NCBI RefSeq assembly: GCF_900109085.1
Contig: NZ_FNYW01000002.1
Coordinates: forward strand, 124,001 to 188,000
DNA length: 64,000 nt
Direction: 5' to 3'
From: Alkalibacterium gilvum
GTDB lineage: Bacteria; Bacillota; Bacilli; Lactobacillales; Carnobacteriaceae_A
Position 1 is the first letter of the stretch. Every line of letters starts with the position of its first letter. Under the pieces are notes generated by a model. It ran no database searches and had not been told where the DNA came from. It worked only from the letters and a program-made list of their open reading frames with translations. Both the position numbers and the translations under genes were made by a program. Shown piece by piece: positions 8,648 to 18,305 of the stretch.

Positions 8648-9274
8648 TTATTTCTTTGTTGCGTAACGCAAAGCTTTTGTGTTTAAATCTTTTTCAAAAA
8701 TATTACGGAAGAATTGGATGAATGGGCCTAGGAAGAATGCCGTGATGACTGTGTTGATTCCTAAACCGGCGCCAAGGGAGAAGCCGATAATTACAAGGGA
8801 AACGTCAACAATGACACGGGATAGGCGGTAAGATATGCCGGCTTTATCGGATAAGATAATCGGCATGGCATCGTAAGGCGCGACCCCTTCTTTGGCTTCG
8901 ATATATAAAGCGGCTCCCATGGACATCGAAACGACTCCCAAGGCGGACAGGATTAATCGGAAAGCCAGGCCTTCAAATGTTCCAAAGCCATCTTTTATAA
9001 AGTTAACAAAAACATCTGATAGGTTACCGACTAAAAAGATGTTGATGATTGTACCTATGCCAATAAGTGCTCTGTTCGCAAAGAATATATAAATAAGCAT
9101 TAAAAGACTGGAGATAGTTAAGAAGACGCCGAATTCCATGTTCAGTAACATGCTGAAGCCTAAGTTAAAGGTGGAATATGGATCTGTTCCTAAACTAGCC
9201 AAGCGGAATGCTGTGACCGCGAGCGCAATAAAAAGAGTGCCAAGTGTAGAATAAATAATTTTGATTTTTTTCAT
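8648..9274 (-). CDS. YczE/YitT-like integral membrane protein
   Basis: Five to six predicted membrane segments over 208 aa. The early 'RLASLGTDPYSTF' and the mid-protein 'EAKEGVAPYDAMPIIL' are characteristic of YczE-type membrane proteins (DUF6198). The start is the ATG at 9274, with AGAAAGAGG seven bases upstream; an upstream in-frame start at 9304 has no ribosome-binding site. Bacillus YczE has been linked to surfactin production and membrane functions, but a biochemical role is not established. It is convergent with the exporter genes. Confidence 0.75.
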   Translation of the reverse strand: MKKIKIIYSTLGTLFIALAVTAFRLASLGTDPYSTFNLGFSMLLNMEFGVFLTISSLLMLIYIFFANRALIGIGTIINIFLVGNLSDVFVNFIKDGFGTFEGLAFRLILSALGVVSMSMGAALYIEAKEGVAPYDAMPIILSDKAGISYRLSRVIVDVSLVIIGFSLGAGLGINTVITAFFLGPFIQFFRNIFEKDLNTKALRYATKK

Positions 9275-9488
9275 ATGTACCTCTTTCTTGTTAAATAGTG
9301 TCAATGTTCATCATATAAGTAAACGCTCTTAAAGTCAACATAGCAAGGAAAACTTTAATATTTGGGTGAGCTGGTTTTGCGTTTTTTTAGATATGTTTTA
9401 GAGTGACGGAGAGAAAAAAATAGTTGGAATAGTGGAATTTTATTAGTCAAAATAACTGATTTGTAGTACACTAATTAAGTAGGATTAT

Positions 9489-9562
9489 AGAGCTATAGCT
9501 CAATTGAATAGAGCATTTCCCTCCTAAGGAAAAGGTTGTCGGTTTGATTCCGACTAGCTCTA
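9489..9562 (+). tRNA. tRNA-Arg (anticodon CCT)
   Basis: A full cloverleaf can be drawn: acceptor AGAGCTA / TAGCTCT, D-stem GCTC / GAGC, anticodon stem TTTCC / GGAAA around loop CTCCTAA (anticodon CCT, reads AGG), T-stem GTCGG / CCGAC with loop TTTGATT, and discriminator A. CCA is not encoded. A terminator follows 12 bases later, so it is a single-gene unit. Confidence 0.93.
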
Positions 9563-9573
9563 TTATATGAAAG

Positions 9574-9611
9574 AAATCGCGCCTCTTTAATAAGAGACGC
9601 GGTTTCTTTTT
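9574..9611 (+). terminator. Terminator of the tRNA-Arg gene
   Basis: Stem AAATCGCG.CTCTT (9574-9587) pairs with AAGAG.CGCGGTTT (9592-9605), loop TAAT, then a T-rich tail. Confidence 0.85.
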
Positions 9612-9710
9612 GCGTATATTGAGATTGTTTAATGATTTGGTATGGGGAGAGCTGGGAGAGTGGTAGTGTTGATGGTGGTGATTTAGGTAGTTTGGTTTTC
9701 GAAGGGGTGG

Positions 9711-10040
9711 AACTTCGACATGTTAGAAGGTAGGGTGCGTGCTGGGAGCGTCGAAGATTGAGAACTTCGACATGTTAGAAGGTGGTGTGAGTACTGGGAG
9801 CGTCGAAGATTGAGAACTTCGACATGATAGAAGGTGGTGTGAGTACTGGAAGGGTCGAAGATAGGAAACTTCGACACGTTAGAAGGTGGTGTGAGTACTG
9901 GAAGGGTCGAAGATAGGAAACTTCGACATGTTAGAAGGTGGTGTGAGTACTGGAAGGGTCGAAGATAGGAAACTTCGACATATTAGAAGGTGGTGTGAGT
10001 ACTGGAAGTGTCGAAGATTGAGAGCTTTGACATATAGGGA
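9711..10040 (+). repeat. 52-bp tandem repeat array carrying hairpins (array 1)
   Basis: Six copies plus a decayed seventh begin at 9711, 9763, 9815, 9867, 9919, 9971 and 10023, an exact 52-base period. Each junction carries GTCGAAG-N8-CTTCGAC, which can fold as a 7-bp hairpin with an 8-base loop. The roughly 30 bases between hairpins (ATGTTAGAAGGTGGTGTGAG and following) are also conserved, so the units are true tandem repeats. Opposite-strand frames through this array are artefacts of the repeats. Two related arrays lie near 43.5 and 45.2 kb. The rest of 9275-10223 holds the tRNA, its terminator and nothing else I recognise. Confidence 0.9.
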
Positions 10041-10183
10041 AGCCCTACAAGTACTGGACTGTCCGAAGGTATCATTATTCCCACATTGTAACCTAAAAAG
10101 ATATAGAATAAGATCCCACAACTCACTAAAAGAATTCTGATATAGGATGGTTTTAAAGATTATCTTGCTTCTTGAAATTATGC

Positions 10184-10189
10184 TATACT
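10184..10189 (+). promoter_or_regulatory. Extended -10 element of the osmC-esterase unit
   Basis: TGC-TATACT, with TATACT at 10184-10189, forms an extended -10. No good -35 box is seen. It lies 35 bases ahead of the OsmC-like start. Confidence 0.45.
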
Positions 10190-10223
10190 TAAGTAAGCAA
10201 ACATACTATTGGAGGTCTTGTAA

Positions 10224-10634
10224 ATGAAAGTATCAACACAATGGAACGGTGAAAGAGCCTATACGATGACAAATGATAGAGGAAAAACAATGCATCTTGA
10301 TCCAGATGGTGACGGCGTTTCACCGATGGAATCTGTTCTTGGAGGACTCGCAGGATGTATGGGAATTGATATCGTTATGATACTCAAACCTTATGCAGAT
10401 AAAATTAAAGATTTGAAAATCGATACCGATGGCGACCGCAATGAGGAAGTACCGAATTATTTCAAGTCAGTCGCTATTACGATAAGTATCGATGGAGATA
10501 TCCCAGCGAGTCGTGTATGGCGTGCAGTAAATTTAAGCGACCAAAAATACTGTTCTGTTGCGAACTCACTGAAAGCAGACTTTAATTACAAGGTTATATT
10601 AAATGGTGAGGAAGTGGCGGATCCAAAGAAATAA
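10224..10634 (+). CDS. OsmC/YhfA-like peroxiredoxin-fold protein
   Basis: OsmC-superfamily protein of 136 aa. The two conserved cysteines are visible in 'GLAGCMGIDIVMIL' and 'DQKYCSVANSL', the pair that reduces organic hydroperoxides in OsmC/Ohr proteins. The domain order and length match the YhfA-like branch, whose physiological role is less certain. The start ATG follows GGAGG by eight bases. It is cotranscribed with a downstream esterase that starts 12 bases after its stop. Confidence 0.88.
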   Translation: MKVSTQWNGERAYTMTNDRGKTMHLDPDGDGVSPMESVLGGLAGCMGIDIVMILKPYADKIKDLKIDTDGDRNEEVPNYFKSVAITISIDGDIPASRVWRAVNLSDQKYCSVANSLKADFNYKVILNGEEVADPKK

Positions 10635-10646
10635 GGAGTTGATTTA

Positions 10647-11432
10647 ATGGCGACACTGACAACAACATTTCAATCAGAACAGCTGCAGCGCAATGTGACG
10701 TTTTCAGCGATTATACCGACGGCCACGAAATCTTTATACGACTATGATACCAAGACGGACGTTAAGTCTGTAGGCTATCGAACGTTGTATCTACTAAACG
10801 GATGGAATGGGAACCACGAAGACTGGATCATCAATACGACCTTGGTCAAACTGGCTGACCAGTACAACCTCGTTGTTATCATGCCGTCAGGGGAAAATAG
10901 TTTTTACGTTGATCATCCGGACGGCTCGAACTTCGGGCGGTTTATCGGTGAAGAACTGGTCAATGTCACGCGAAAACTGTTCCCGCTCTCTACTAAACGC
11001 GAAGATACCTTTATTGGAGGTCTGTCTATGGGCGGTTACGGTGCGCTAAGAAACGGCCATGTTTACAATGAAACTTTCGGTAAAGTCATCGCCTTATCCA
11101 GCAGTGTGCTGCATAGACATGACCAATCGCATAATCTTGAACAAGACAATCCTATCAATAAAAAACTGAGTTATATCCTAAACAGCAATGACTTCTATGA
11201 TATGGATGAGTCGCTGGATGTCTATGAAGTGATAAAGAAAGCTGAAACCAAACCTGACTTGTTTCTAGCCATAGGCACTGAAGACTTCCTTTATGAAGAA
11301 AACAAAGCCCTGCATGACTGGTTGAAAAAAGAAAACATCAGCCACCAGTACAGTGAAGCATCAGGAGAACACGACTGGAAGTTCTGGGAAATGACGATCA
11401 AACAGGCGGTCGAATGGATTTACAACGAATAA
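10647..11432 (+). CDS. EstA/FGH-like serine esterase
   Basis: Alpha/beta-hydrolase of the esterase D / tributyrin esterase group (261 aa). The nucleophile elbow is 'GGLSMGGYGALRNG'. The acid is probably in 'AIGTEDFLYEEN' and the histidine in 'SGEHDWKFWE'. The early 'LYLLNGWNGNHEDWI' forms the oxyanion-hole region. There is no signal peptide, so it is cytoplasmic. It is likely to act on short-chain acyl esters. It follows the OsmC-like gene with its own GGAG site and ends at a shared terminator. Confidence 0.85.
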   Translation: MATLTTTFQSEQLQRNVTFSAIIPTATKSLYDYDTKTDVKSVGYRTLYLLNGWNGNHEDWIINTTLVKLADQYNLVVIMPSGENSFYVDHPDGSNFGRFIGEELVNVTRKLFPLSTKREDTFIGGLSMGGYGALRNGHVYNETFGKVIALSSSVLHRHDQSHNLEQDNPINKKLSYILNSNDFYDMDESLDVYEVIKKAETKPDLFLAIGTEDFLYEENKALHDWLKKENISHQYSEASGEHDWKFWEMTIKQAVEWIYNE

Positions 11433-11455
11433 TAAAATAAGAACAAAGCAATAGC

Positions 11456-11488
11456 AAAGCCGGTTTCCATATTCAGGAAGCCGGCTTT
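11456..11488. terminator. Bidirectional terminator between esterase and aldo/keto reductase
   Basis: Stem AAAGCCGG.TTTCC / GGAA.GCCGGCTTT between two convergent genes. Confidence 0.8.
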
Positions 11489-11492
11489 ATGT

Positions 11493-12292
11493 TTAACTTA
11501 AATTTTTGATATCCTGTACTTCTTCATCTGTTAGTGAAAAATCAAAGATATCGATATTTTCTTTGATATGGTCGGGGTTGCCGGAACGGGGGATAGAAAT
11601 GGTTCCCACTTCGATAGTCCAGCGCAGGGCGATCTGCTGAGGTGCTTTCTCATATTTTTCAGCAAGTTTCTGGATCACATCACTGTCAAGCTTTCCTTTT
11701 TTAAGCGGCGAATAGGCCATGGTCAGAATGGACTGGCTGTCGCAGCAATCTTTCGTTTCCCAGTCGACATTTCCGGGAGAAAATCTGACCTGATTGATGA
11801 CGGGGCGGACGGTTGCCTTATCCATCAGAGATCTCAGTTCATCGGTTGAAAAGTTGGAGACACCGATCGATTTGACTTTTTTGGAATTACGAACAGCATC
11901 CAGTCCTTTCCACGTATCGATATTGACAGAATCTTCAGTGGCTGGCGCATGGATGATCAGAAGATCGATATAATCGAGCTGCAGTCGTTCGAGGTTTTCG
12001 TCCAAAGATTTCTCGACACCGTCTACACTCATGTCTTCCCTTTCGATCTTGGTCAACACAAACAGATCTTCCCACTTGATCGTGCCATCATTCAGCGCAT
12101 GATGGATGCCTTTCCCCACATGCTCTTCATTATCATAATTCGGCGACGTATCAATAAAGCGATAACCGGAATTCAATGCATCGGTCACAGCACGCTCAAC
12201 CTCTTCACCTTTCAGCTCCGCCGTACCGAATCCCTCATAGGAATAGTATTATCGTCGTTAAGCGTTACAGAATCTCTATAAGACTTGATCAT
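11493..12292 (-). pseudogene. Aldo/keto reductase, interrupted by a frameshift
   Basis: An AKR of about 265 aa is readable only if one frameshift is corrected. The start ATG is at 12292 behind a clear AGGAGG; the first codons give MIKSYRDSVTLNDDNTIPM, and the frame is then lost near 12230-12238. The remaining frame continues with 'GFGTAELKGEEVERAVTDALNSGYRFIDTSPNYDNEEHVGKG', the AKR N-terminal block with catalytic Asp and Tyr. Later blocks 'DYIDLLIIHAP', 'VKSIGVSNFS' and 'SIPRSGNPDHIKEN' are intact. The best reading is a single missing base in CTATGAGGGATTC. This is either a real inactivating mutation or a sequencing error. Confidence 0.85.
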
Positions 12293-12611
12293 TAGCTAAA
12301 CCCTCCTTGTATAGTTGATCCTATTTTATTGAAAACGGTAGCATATATCAAAACTAACAGTCCATCAAGAGAAATCATTTATAAAGTCAATATTCCTGCA
12401 AGCGCTATTTAATAAAGGAAAGACCTAATAATTAACTCCAATATTATAGAACTGAAATTTGGGTAAAATGACTCATCAGTCGGTATGCGATTCACTCGTT
12501 GTGAATAGAAGGAAACATTTTGAAGAATCAAAGTAAACACTTTTTTTCTGTTAATATGAAAAATTCCAAATTCCAAATTCTAAATTATTTTAATCAATTT
12601 AAAGAAAGCCC

Positions 12612-12662
12612 TTGCAATAATAATGATAATTCTATATACTTTGTTTGTCGAAACGTTTCGAC
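12612..12662 (+). promoter_or_regulatory. Promoter and LacI-type operator ahead of the glucan locus
   Basis: TTGCAA (12612-12617), a 17-base spacer and TATACT (12635-12640) form a good promoter. Immediately downstream, where transcription should begin, lies a 16-bp perfect palindrome GTCGAAACGTTTCGAC (12647-12662) with the central CG typical of LacI/GalR-family sites. The same core occurs at 18272 and 37552. The rest of the 12293-12696 gap contains no gene I can support. Confidence 0.8.
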
Positions 12663-12696
12663 GACAAAATTCATTAATATCTGGAGGAGAGATAGA

Positions 12697-14856
12697 GTGA
12701 AAAATTCCAAACTTGTGGAGTTACTTAATAAAATGACTGTTGAAGAAAAAGTGGGACAGTTATCTCAAATATCTGGTGAACCTTATACATCAGAAAACTT
12801 TGTGGTAACTGGACCACTAGCAGAAATGGGTATTCCTGATAAGTTGATACCAGTTGCAGGCTCAGTGTTAGGAGCAGCAGGAGCAGAAGCCAATAGGAAT
12901 CTGCAGGATAATTACTTGAAAAAAAGCCGTTTGAAAATACCTTTGATTTTCATGGGAGATATTATTCATGGCTTTAAAACTATTTTTCCTATTCCTTTAG
13001 GGATCGGAGCAACTTGGAATACCTACTTAGGACAAACCACAGCACGCGTGTCCGCGATAGAATCCGCAGTATCAGGTGTTCATGTAACGTTTTCACCTAT
13101 GGTCGATTTGGTAAGAGATCCCAGATGGGGACGCGTACTGGAAACGACTGGAGAAGATAAATATTTAAATGAACGATTTGCGGAAGCTTTTGTAAATGGG
13201 TATCAGGGAAAAAATTACTCAGACCCCTACACGATCGCCTCATGTGTGAAGCATTTTGCAGCTTATGGCGCTCCAGAAGGCGGAAGGGATTACAATACAG
13301 TCAATATGTCCGAACGCCAATTGAGAGAAGACTATCTTTCCTCCTATAAAGCTGCTGTAGACGCAGGAACAGAACTTGTAATGACGGCATTCAATACGAT
13401 CGATGGCATACCATCAACAGGAAATAAATGGCTGCTTGATGATGTATTGAGAAAAGAATGGGGTTTTGACGGAGTTGTTATCTCCGATTGGGGAGCTGTC
13501 AAAGAACTCATCCCGCACGGAGTAGCTGCAGATGAAAAAGAAGCGGCTATGAAAGCAATGAATGCAACATTAGATATCGAAATGATGACCTTTACTTATA
13601 TCAAACACTTAGAGGAACTGATCAACGAAGGAAAAGTTTCTGAAGACTTGCTGGATGAAGCAGTATTAAGAATACTTAAATTAAAAAACAAATTAGGATT
13701 ATTTGAAAATCCACATCGAGAAGCAGATGTTGAAAAAGAAAAAGAATTGGTTTTCTGCCAGTCACACCGCAAAAAAGCGCAGCAGGTAGCGGAAGAATCA
13801 ATGGTCTTATTAAAAAATAATGATGTTCTACCTTTAAAAGAAAAAGATCAGAAAATTGCATTGATCGGTCCTTTCACTAGAGATGAAAACATGTTAGGTG
13901 CATGGTCCTGGAGAGGAGAACCGGATACAGCAAGCAATATCATAGATAGTATGAAAGAAATGATTTCACCCGAGTCCGTCCTTTATGCAGAGGGAAGTAC
14001 TCTAGATCACACAGATGAAAACATGCTTGATGAAGCGAAAGCAACAGCAAAAAAAGCGGATGTCATCGTGCTGGCCTTAGGTGAAAGCGCTGAAATGAGT
14101 GGCGAAGCAGCAAGTGTAACAGATATCAGACTGCCAGAAGCACAAATGAAATTATTGAAGCAGCTGAAAGCTTTGAATAAACCGGTCGTAACTGTCTTGT
14201 TTAATGGTAGACCTTTAGATTTGACTGAAGTAGATAAATACTCAGATGCCATACTGGAAGCTTGGTACCCTGGTACGGAAGGTGGAGAAGCAGTAGCTAA
14301 TATTCTTTTGGGAAATACGAATCCTTCAGGAAAACTGCCGATGTCATTCCCTCAAAATGTGGGACAGATACCTGTATATTATAATCACTTTAGTACAGGA
14401 CGACCAGTTGAAAGTGCACCTGATCAAAAATACGTTTCTAAATATCTGGATAGCTCCAATTATCCCAAGTATGCATTCGGTTATGGAATGAGTTACACCA
14501 CTTTCGATTACGGCAAAATGAAGCTGTCTAAAGAAACAATGACAGATAACGATACGATCGAGGCATCCATTACTATTACAAATAATGGACTATATAAAGG
14601 TAAGGAAGTCGTACAACTATATGTTCGAGATCTGGTTGGAGAAGTAGTACGGCCTAAAAAAGAATTGAAAAACTTCAAAAAAATAGAATTAAAGCCTGGG
14701 CAAACGGAAACAGTGACCTTTACTTTATCAAAAGATATGCTGAGTTATGTGCATCCTGATCAAAAAGTAAAAACAGATCCTGGTGAATTTGAAGTCTTTA
14801 TTGGAGGAAACAGCCTGGTCAAAAAGGCAGAAAAGTTTATTTATAAAAAAGGGTAA
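12697..14856 (+). CDS. GH3 beta-glucosidase (sophorose/beta-glucan oligosaccharide type)
   Basis: GH3 enzyme of 719 aa without signal peptide, so cytoplasmic. The start is GTG at 12697 behind GGAGGAGAG; the frame is open further upstream, but that stretch contains the promoter and operator. The N-terminal TIM barrel holds the nucleophile in 'GVVISDWGAV' (Asp264) and the substrate-binding 'VKHFAAYG'. The alpha/beta sandwich follows around residues 360-600, and a C-terminal fibronectin-III-like domain around 620-719. It sits 11 bases ahead of the GH94 phosphorylase, the same gene pair found in Listeria, where the GH3 enzyme cleaves sophorose and short beta-1,2-glucans. Specificity is inferred from that context. 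Confidence 0.9.
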   Translation: MKNSKLVELLNKMTVEEKVGQLSQISGEPYTSENFVVTGPLAEMGIPDKLIPVAGSVLGAAGAEANRNLQDNYLKKSRLKIPLIFMGDIIHGFKTIFPIPLGIGATWNTYLGQTTARVSAIESAVSGVHVTFSPMVDLVRDPRWGRVLETTGEDKYLNERFAEAFVNGYQGKNYSDPYTIASCVKHFAAYGAPEGGRDYNTVNMSERQLREDYLSSYKAAVDAGTELVMTAFNTIDGIPSTGNKWLLDDVLRKEWGFDGVVISDWGAVKELIPHGVAADEKEAAMKAMNATLDIEMMTFTYIKHLEELINEGKVSEDLLDEAVLRILKLKNKLGLFENPHREADVEKEKELVFCQSHRKKAQQVAEESMVLLKNNDVLPLKEKDQKIALIGPFTRDENMLGAWSWRGEPDTASNIIDSMKEMISPESVLYAEGSTLDHTDENMLDEAKATAKKADVIVLALGESAEMSGEAASVTDIRLPEAQMKLLKQLKALNKPVVTVLFNGRPLDLTEVDKYSDAILEAWYPGTEGGEAVANILLGNTNPSGKLPMSFPQNVGQIPVYYNHFSTGRPVESAPDQKYVSKYLDSSNYPKYAFGYGMSYTTFDYGKMKLSKETMTDNDTIEASITITNNGLYKGKEVVQLYVRDLVGEVVRPKKELKNFKKIELKPGQTETVTFTLSKDMLSYVHPDQKVKTDPGEFEVFIGGNSLVKKAEKFIYKKG

Positions 14857-14867
14857 GGAGCATATCA

Positions 14868-17800
14868 ATGATTGAAGTAAATACAGAAACGAAGTATACA
14901 CATAGTCTGAAAAATAATGATATAGAATTTATTTTTCTGAAAACGGGTGATATTAAAAAAGCCCATGCGAATGGTGTCATGTTGAATCAAGTATTAGGAA
15001 ATACGATAGATGGTTCAATGAACAATCTTTACTTGCGTCTTCATGAAAAAGGGAGTATTTCTTATACACCTTTACTCGGTATCCAATCTCCGAGCACGTT
15101 TGCAGTAGGAGATCAAAGGATGAAATGGCAGGGAACATTTAAAGGTATTGATTACACAGTAACTTTTCAAATAGGTGAAAGTAATGCCTGGTTTTGGACA
15201 GTTGATGTCGAAGGTGACGATAAAGTCATAGATATCGTTTATGGCTGGGATCTTGGCCTCCATTATCAGGGAGCCCTCCAGTCAAATGAAGGTTATGTGG
15301 CTCAATATGTAGGACATTCTGTGTTTAATGAAGAAAATGGGTATGTGGTCTGTTCAAGACAAAATCAATCCGCTGATAAATTTCAATACATGCAGCAGGG
15401 GGGACTGACAGACGTTGTTGGATATTCCACAGACGGTTTTCAGTTTTATGGAAAAGAATACAAAGAAACGAACGAAATCGAACAATTGAAGAAAGAAACA
15501 CTGGCAAATAAAGTGTATCAATATGAATTTGATTACACCGCTTTACAATCTGATAAGATCGCTTTAAATGGTTCCCACAGATTTGTCTTTTATGGATTGT
15601 ATAGAGATAATCATCCAGAAGGAATAAAGGAACATGAATATAAAGAAGAAATAAAGAAGAGTTTTGAATCATTGACTAAAGAAACAGACACTAAACAGTT
15701 GCCTAAGGTTTCATTGAATGATTCACTGGGAGAACCACTGTCTGTTGAAAGTATGACCATAGAAGAATTAAATGAATATTATCCAAATCGTATTCAGGAA
15801 GAAAAAGCTGACGATGAAATGCTGTCATTCTTTACAGAAGATTATAGTCATGTGGCTTTAAAAGAAAAAGAAGTCGGCTTGGAACGTCAGCATGGACACA
15901 TCATTTACAGTAAAAATGAATTGACCGTTGACGAACCGATCATGGCCACCACATCCTGGATGGCAGGGGTTTTCAATTCACAAATTGTTTTAGGAAATTC
16001 ATCAATGAATAAATTCTTGACCAATACAAGAAATCACTTGAATGTATTGAAAACACAGGGGCAACGCATCTATGTGAAAATAGATGATCAATATCACTTG
16101 CTTACCATGCCATCAGTATTTGAGATGGGCTTCAATTATGCTAAGTGGATATACAAAACAACTGAAGACACTTTTGTTGTAACGAACATCACACACAGTC
16201 GATCGGACTCACTGAAATTAACTATAGAAACAGCAAGCGGGAAATCATATGCTTATAAGGTAACTAATCAAATTGCCTTGCATGAACAAGAATACACTGT
16301 GCCATACTGTTATAAACAGGATGGAAACATGATAACTTTTAAACCTGGCGAAAACAGCGTCAGCCGATCCACCTATCCGGAATTGACTTACTATATGTCC
16401 ATTGAAGGTCCCAAAGTGACTTGTTCAGATGGATCCAGCTTGACAAATAAAAATGACGAAGCAACTTCTTCATTATTTGTGGTAGATATTCCAGAAACAA
16501 ATACATTCTCGCTGATTATTCAAGGAACGATCACCGGGGAAGAATATACAGAAGAAGCATTCGATTTTAAACATGAAAAAGAAGCATTCCAGAATTACTA
16601 TGCTTCATTGACAAACCAACTGTCGCTTGATCATCCCAGCGAGAAAGTGAAATCGGAAGTTGAAAAAATGAACATTGTATTATGGTGGTATACGCACGAT
16701 ATGTTTGTTCACTATCTATCTCCGCATGGACTGGAGCAATATGGGGGAGCAGCATGGGGGACAAGAGATGTCGCACAAGGACCAGCAGAGTATTTCCTTG
16801 CCATGAGACGATATGATGTCGTCAGAAAGATAATCATCAAGTTATATAGTCATCAGTTCATAGAAGATGGTAATTGGCCGCAATGGTTCATGTTCGATAA
16901 CTATGAACACATTCACTCTGATGAAAGTCATGGAGACATTATCGTATGGCCGATGAAACTTTTAGGAGACTATTTAACGGCTACCGGTGACTACAGTATA
17001 TTAAACGAAAAAGCGCCTTATCTTTCTTTAGAAACACATCGATCAACGGATGAAGAAGATACCTTATTGGATCACTTGAATAAAGAACTTTCGTATATCA
17101 AAGCTAATTTCCTTGATGGTACAGCCTTGTCTTCATATGGTGACGGCGATTGGGATGATACTTTACAGCCTAATAATCAAAAGTTGAAAAAACATATGGT
17201 AAGCAGCTGGACCGTTGCTTTAACTTATCAGGCTTTAAATAATTTAGCAGAAGGCATTCAAAAATCTGATAGTGAATTCAATAAAGAATTGAAGGACCTC
17301 GCTGAAAAAATAAAAAGAGATTATGATAAATATATTATGTCTGACAAAGTGATCCCTGGCTTCTTATATATGGAAAAAGAGCAGATCGATTTCATGATTC
17401 ATCCCAAAGATACTAAGACAGGTATAACTTACCGGTTATTACCGATGATCAGAAGTATGATCAGCGAACTGTTTGATGAAGAGCAAGTAGAAACGCATCT
17501 GGATATCATAAAAAATGAACTGACATTCAACGACGGTATCCGCTTGATGAATAGACCCGCAACCTATAAAGGTGGAGTGAGTACGAATTTCAAGCGTGCA
17601 GAACAGGCAGCAAACTTTGGACGTGAAATAGGTTTATTATATATCCACGCGCATATCCGTTATATTGAAGCAATGGCTAAATTAGGAAAAGGCGATGAAA
17701 CATGGAAAAATCTACTTAAGATCAATCCGGTAAATATCAGAGATCATGTTGAAAATGCGCAGAGAAGACAAAGTAATGCTTACTTCAGCAGCTCAGATGC

Positions 17801-18212
17801 AGCCTTTGATGATCGCTATGAAGCACAGAATAATTATGACAAACTGCGTAGAGGAGAAGTTGAGGTCAAAGGTGGCTGGCGCGTCTACTCAAGCGGACCT
17901 GGCATTTATTTAAACCAAATGATAGGAAATGTCCTTGGGATAAGAGAAACAGAAAAACAGCTCATCATCGATCCCGTACTACCTGAAGAATTGGATGGAT
18001 TAAAAGTTTCAATGACATTATATGGTAAGCCCGTCACTTTCACATATAATGCCGAGACAGATAAGAAAGATTCTACAATTACAATCAACAATAAAAAAGT
18101 AGCAGCAGAGCAAAGCGAGAACAAGTATCGTGCTGAGGGAATAATTATTGAAAAACAAAAATTCCAGGATATGCTGGATGAGAATGAAAATAATATTCTC
18201 ATTAAATATTAA
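14868..18212 (+). CDS. GH94 1,2-beta-oligoglucan phosphorylase
   Basis: A 1114-aa GH94 protein, essentially the length of the characterised Listeria innocua 1,2-beta-oligoglucan phosphorylase (EC 2.4.1.333), which reversibly releases alpha-glucose 1-phosphate from beta-1,2-glucan oligomers. The beta-sandwich N-terminal half leads into an (alpha/alpha)6 catalytic barrel from about residue 600. The general-acid region 'GDGDWDDTLQP' lies at 758-768, equivalent to the DWND motif of cellobiose phosphorylases, and 'GGVSTNFKRAEQAANFGREIG' near 905 is another conserved barrel segment. There is no signal peptide. It lies in one operon with the GH3 gene upstream, and a second promoter follows. Assignment rests on length, motifs and gene order. 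Confidence 0.88.
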   Translation: MIEVNTETKYTHSLKNNDIEFIFLKTGDIKKAHANGVMLNQVLGNTIDGSMNNLYLRLHEKGSISYTPLLGIQSPSTFAVGDQRMKWQGTFKGIDYTVTFQIGESNAWFWTVDVEGDDKVIDIVYGWDLGLHYQGALQSNEGYVAQYVGHSVFNEENGYVVCSRQNQSADKFQYMQQGGLTDVVGYSTDGFQFYGKEYKETNEIEQLKKETLANKVYQYEFDYTALQSDKIALNGSHRFVFYGLYRDNHPEGIKEHEYKEEIKKSFESLTKETDTKQLPKVSLNDSLGEPLSVESMTIEELNEYYPNRIQEEKADDEMLSFFTEDYSHVALKEKEVGLERQHGHIIYSKNELTVDEPIMATTSWMAGVFNSQIVLGNSSMNKFLTNTRNHLNVLKTQGQRIYVKIDDQYHLLTMPSVFEMGFNYAKWIYKTTEDTFVVTNITHSRSDSLKLTIETASGKSYAYKVTNQIALHEQEYTVPYCYKQDGNMITFKPGENSVSRSTYPELTYYMSIEGPKVTCSDGSSLTNKNDEATSSLFVVDIPETNTFSLIIQGTITGEEYTEEAFDFKHEKEAFQNYYASLTNQLSLDHPSEKVKSEVEKMNIVLWWYTHDMFVHYLSPHGLEQYGGAAWGTRDVAQGPAEYFLAMRRYDVVRKIIIKLYSHQFIEDGNWPQWFMFDNYEHIHSDESHGDIIVWPMKLLGDYLTATGDYSILNEKAPYLSLETHRSTDEEDTLLDHLNKELSYIKANFLDGTALSSYGDGDWDDTLQPNNQKLKKHMVSSWTVALTYQALNNLAEGIQKSDSEFNKELKDLAEKIKRDYDKYIMSDKVIPGFLYMEKEQIDFMIHPKDTKTGITYRLLPMIRSMISELFDEEQVETHLDIIKNELTFNDGIRLMNRPATYKGGVSTNFKRAEQAANFGREIGLLYIHAHIRYIEAMAKLGKGDETWKNLLKINPVNIRDHVENAQRRQSNAYFSSSDAAFDDRYEAQNNYDKLRRGEVEVKGGWRVYSSGPGIYLNQMIGNVLGIRETEKQLIIDPVLPEELDGLKVSMTLYGKPVTFTYNAETDKKDSTITINNKKVAAEQSENKYRAEGIIIEKQKFQDMLDENENNILIKY

Positions 18213-18233
18213 TCTAAATGTAAAGCTATGTCA

Positions 18234-18281
18234 TTGAAAACGTTTTAGATTTACTTTATACTCAAACTATCGAAACGTTTC
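18234..18281 (+). promoter_or_regulatory. Promoter and operator ahead of the transporter genes
   Basis: TTGAAA (18234-18239), a 17-base spacer and TATACT (18257-18262). Two palindromes accompany it: AAAACGTTTT at 18237-18246 overlapping the -35 and spacer, and GAAACGTTTC at 18272-18281 just past the start site. The second matches the operator core before the GH3 gene. Confidence 0.78.
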
Positions 18282-18305
18282 AACAAAATAAAAGGAGTGA
18301 AAACA

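Noticed and set aside
9711-10040. Regular repeats resembling a CRISPR array
   Set aside because: The sequence between the hairpins is conserved from unit to unit rather than variable, there are no cas genes, and the period follows tandem duplication.
9683-10121. Opposite-strand open frames across the 52-bp repeats
   Set aside because: They consist of the repeat translated over and over, lack ribosome-binding sites and have no family resemblance.
12520-12696. N-terminal extension of the GH3 enzyme
   Set aside because: The stretch holds a promoter and operator, while GTG at 12697 has a strong ribosome-binding site and begins at the usual GH3 N-terminus.
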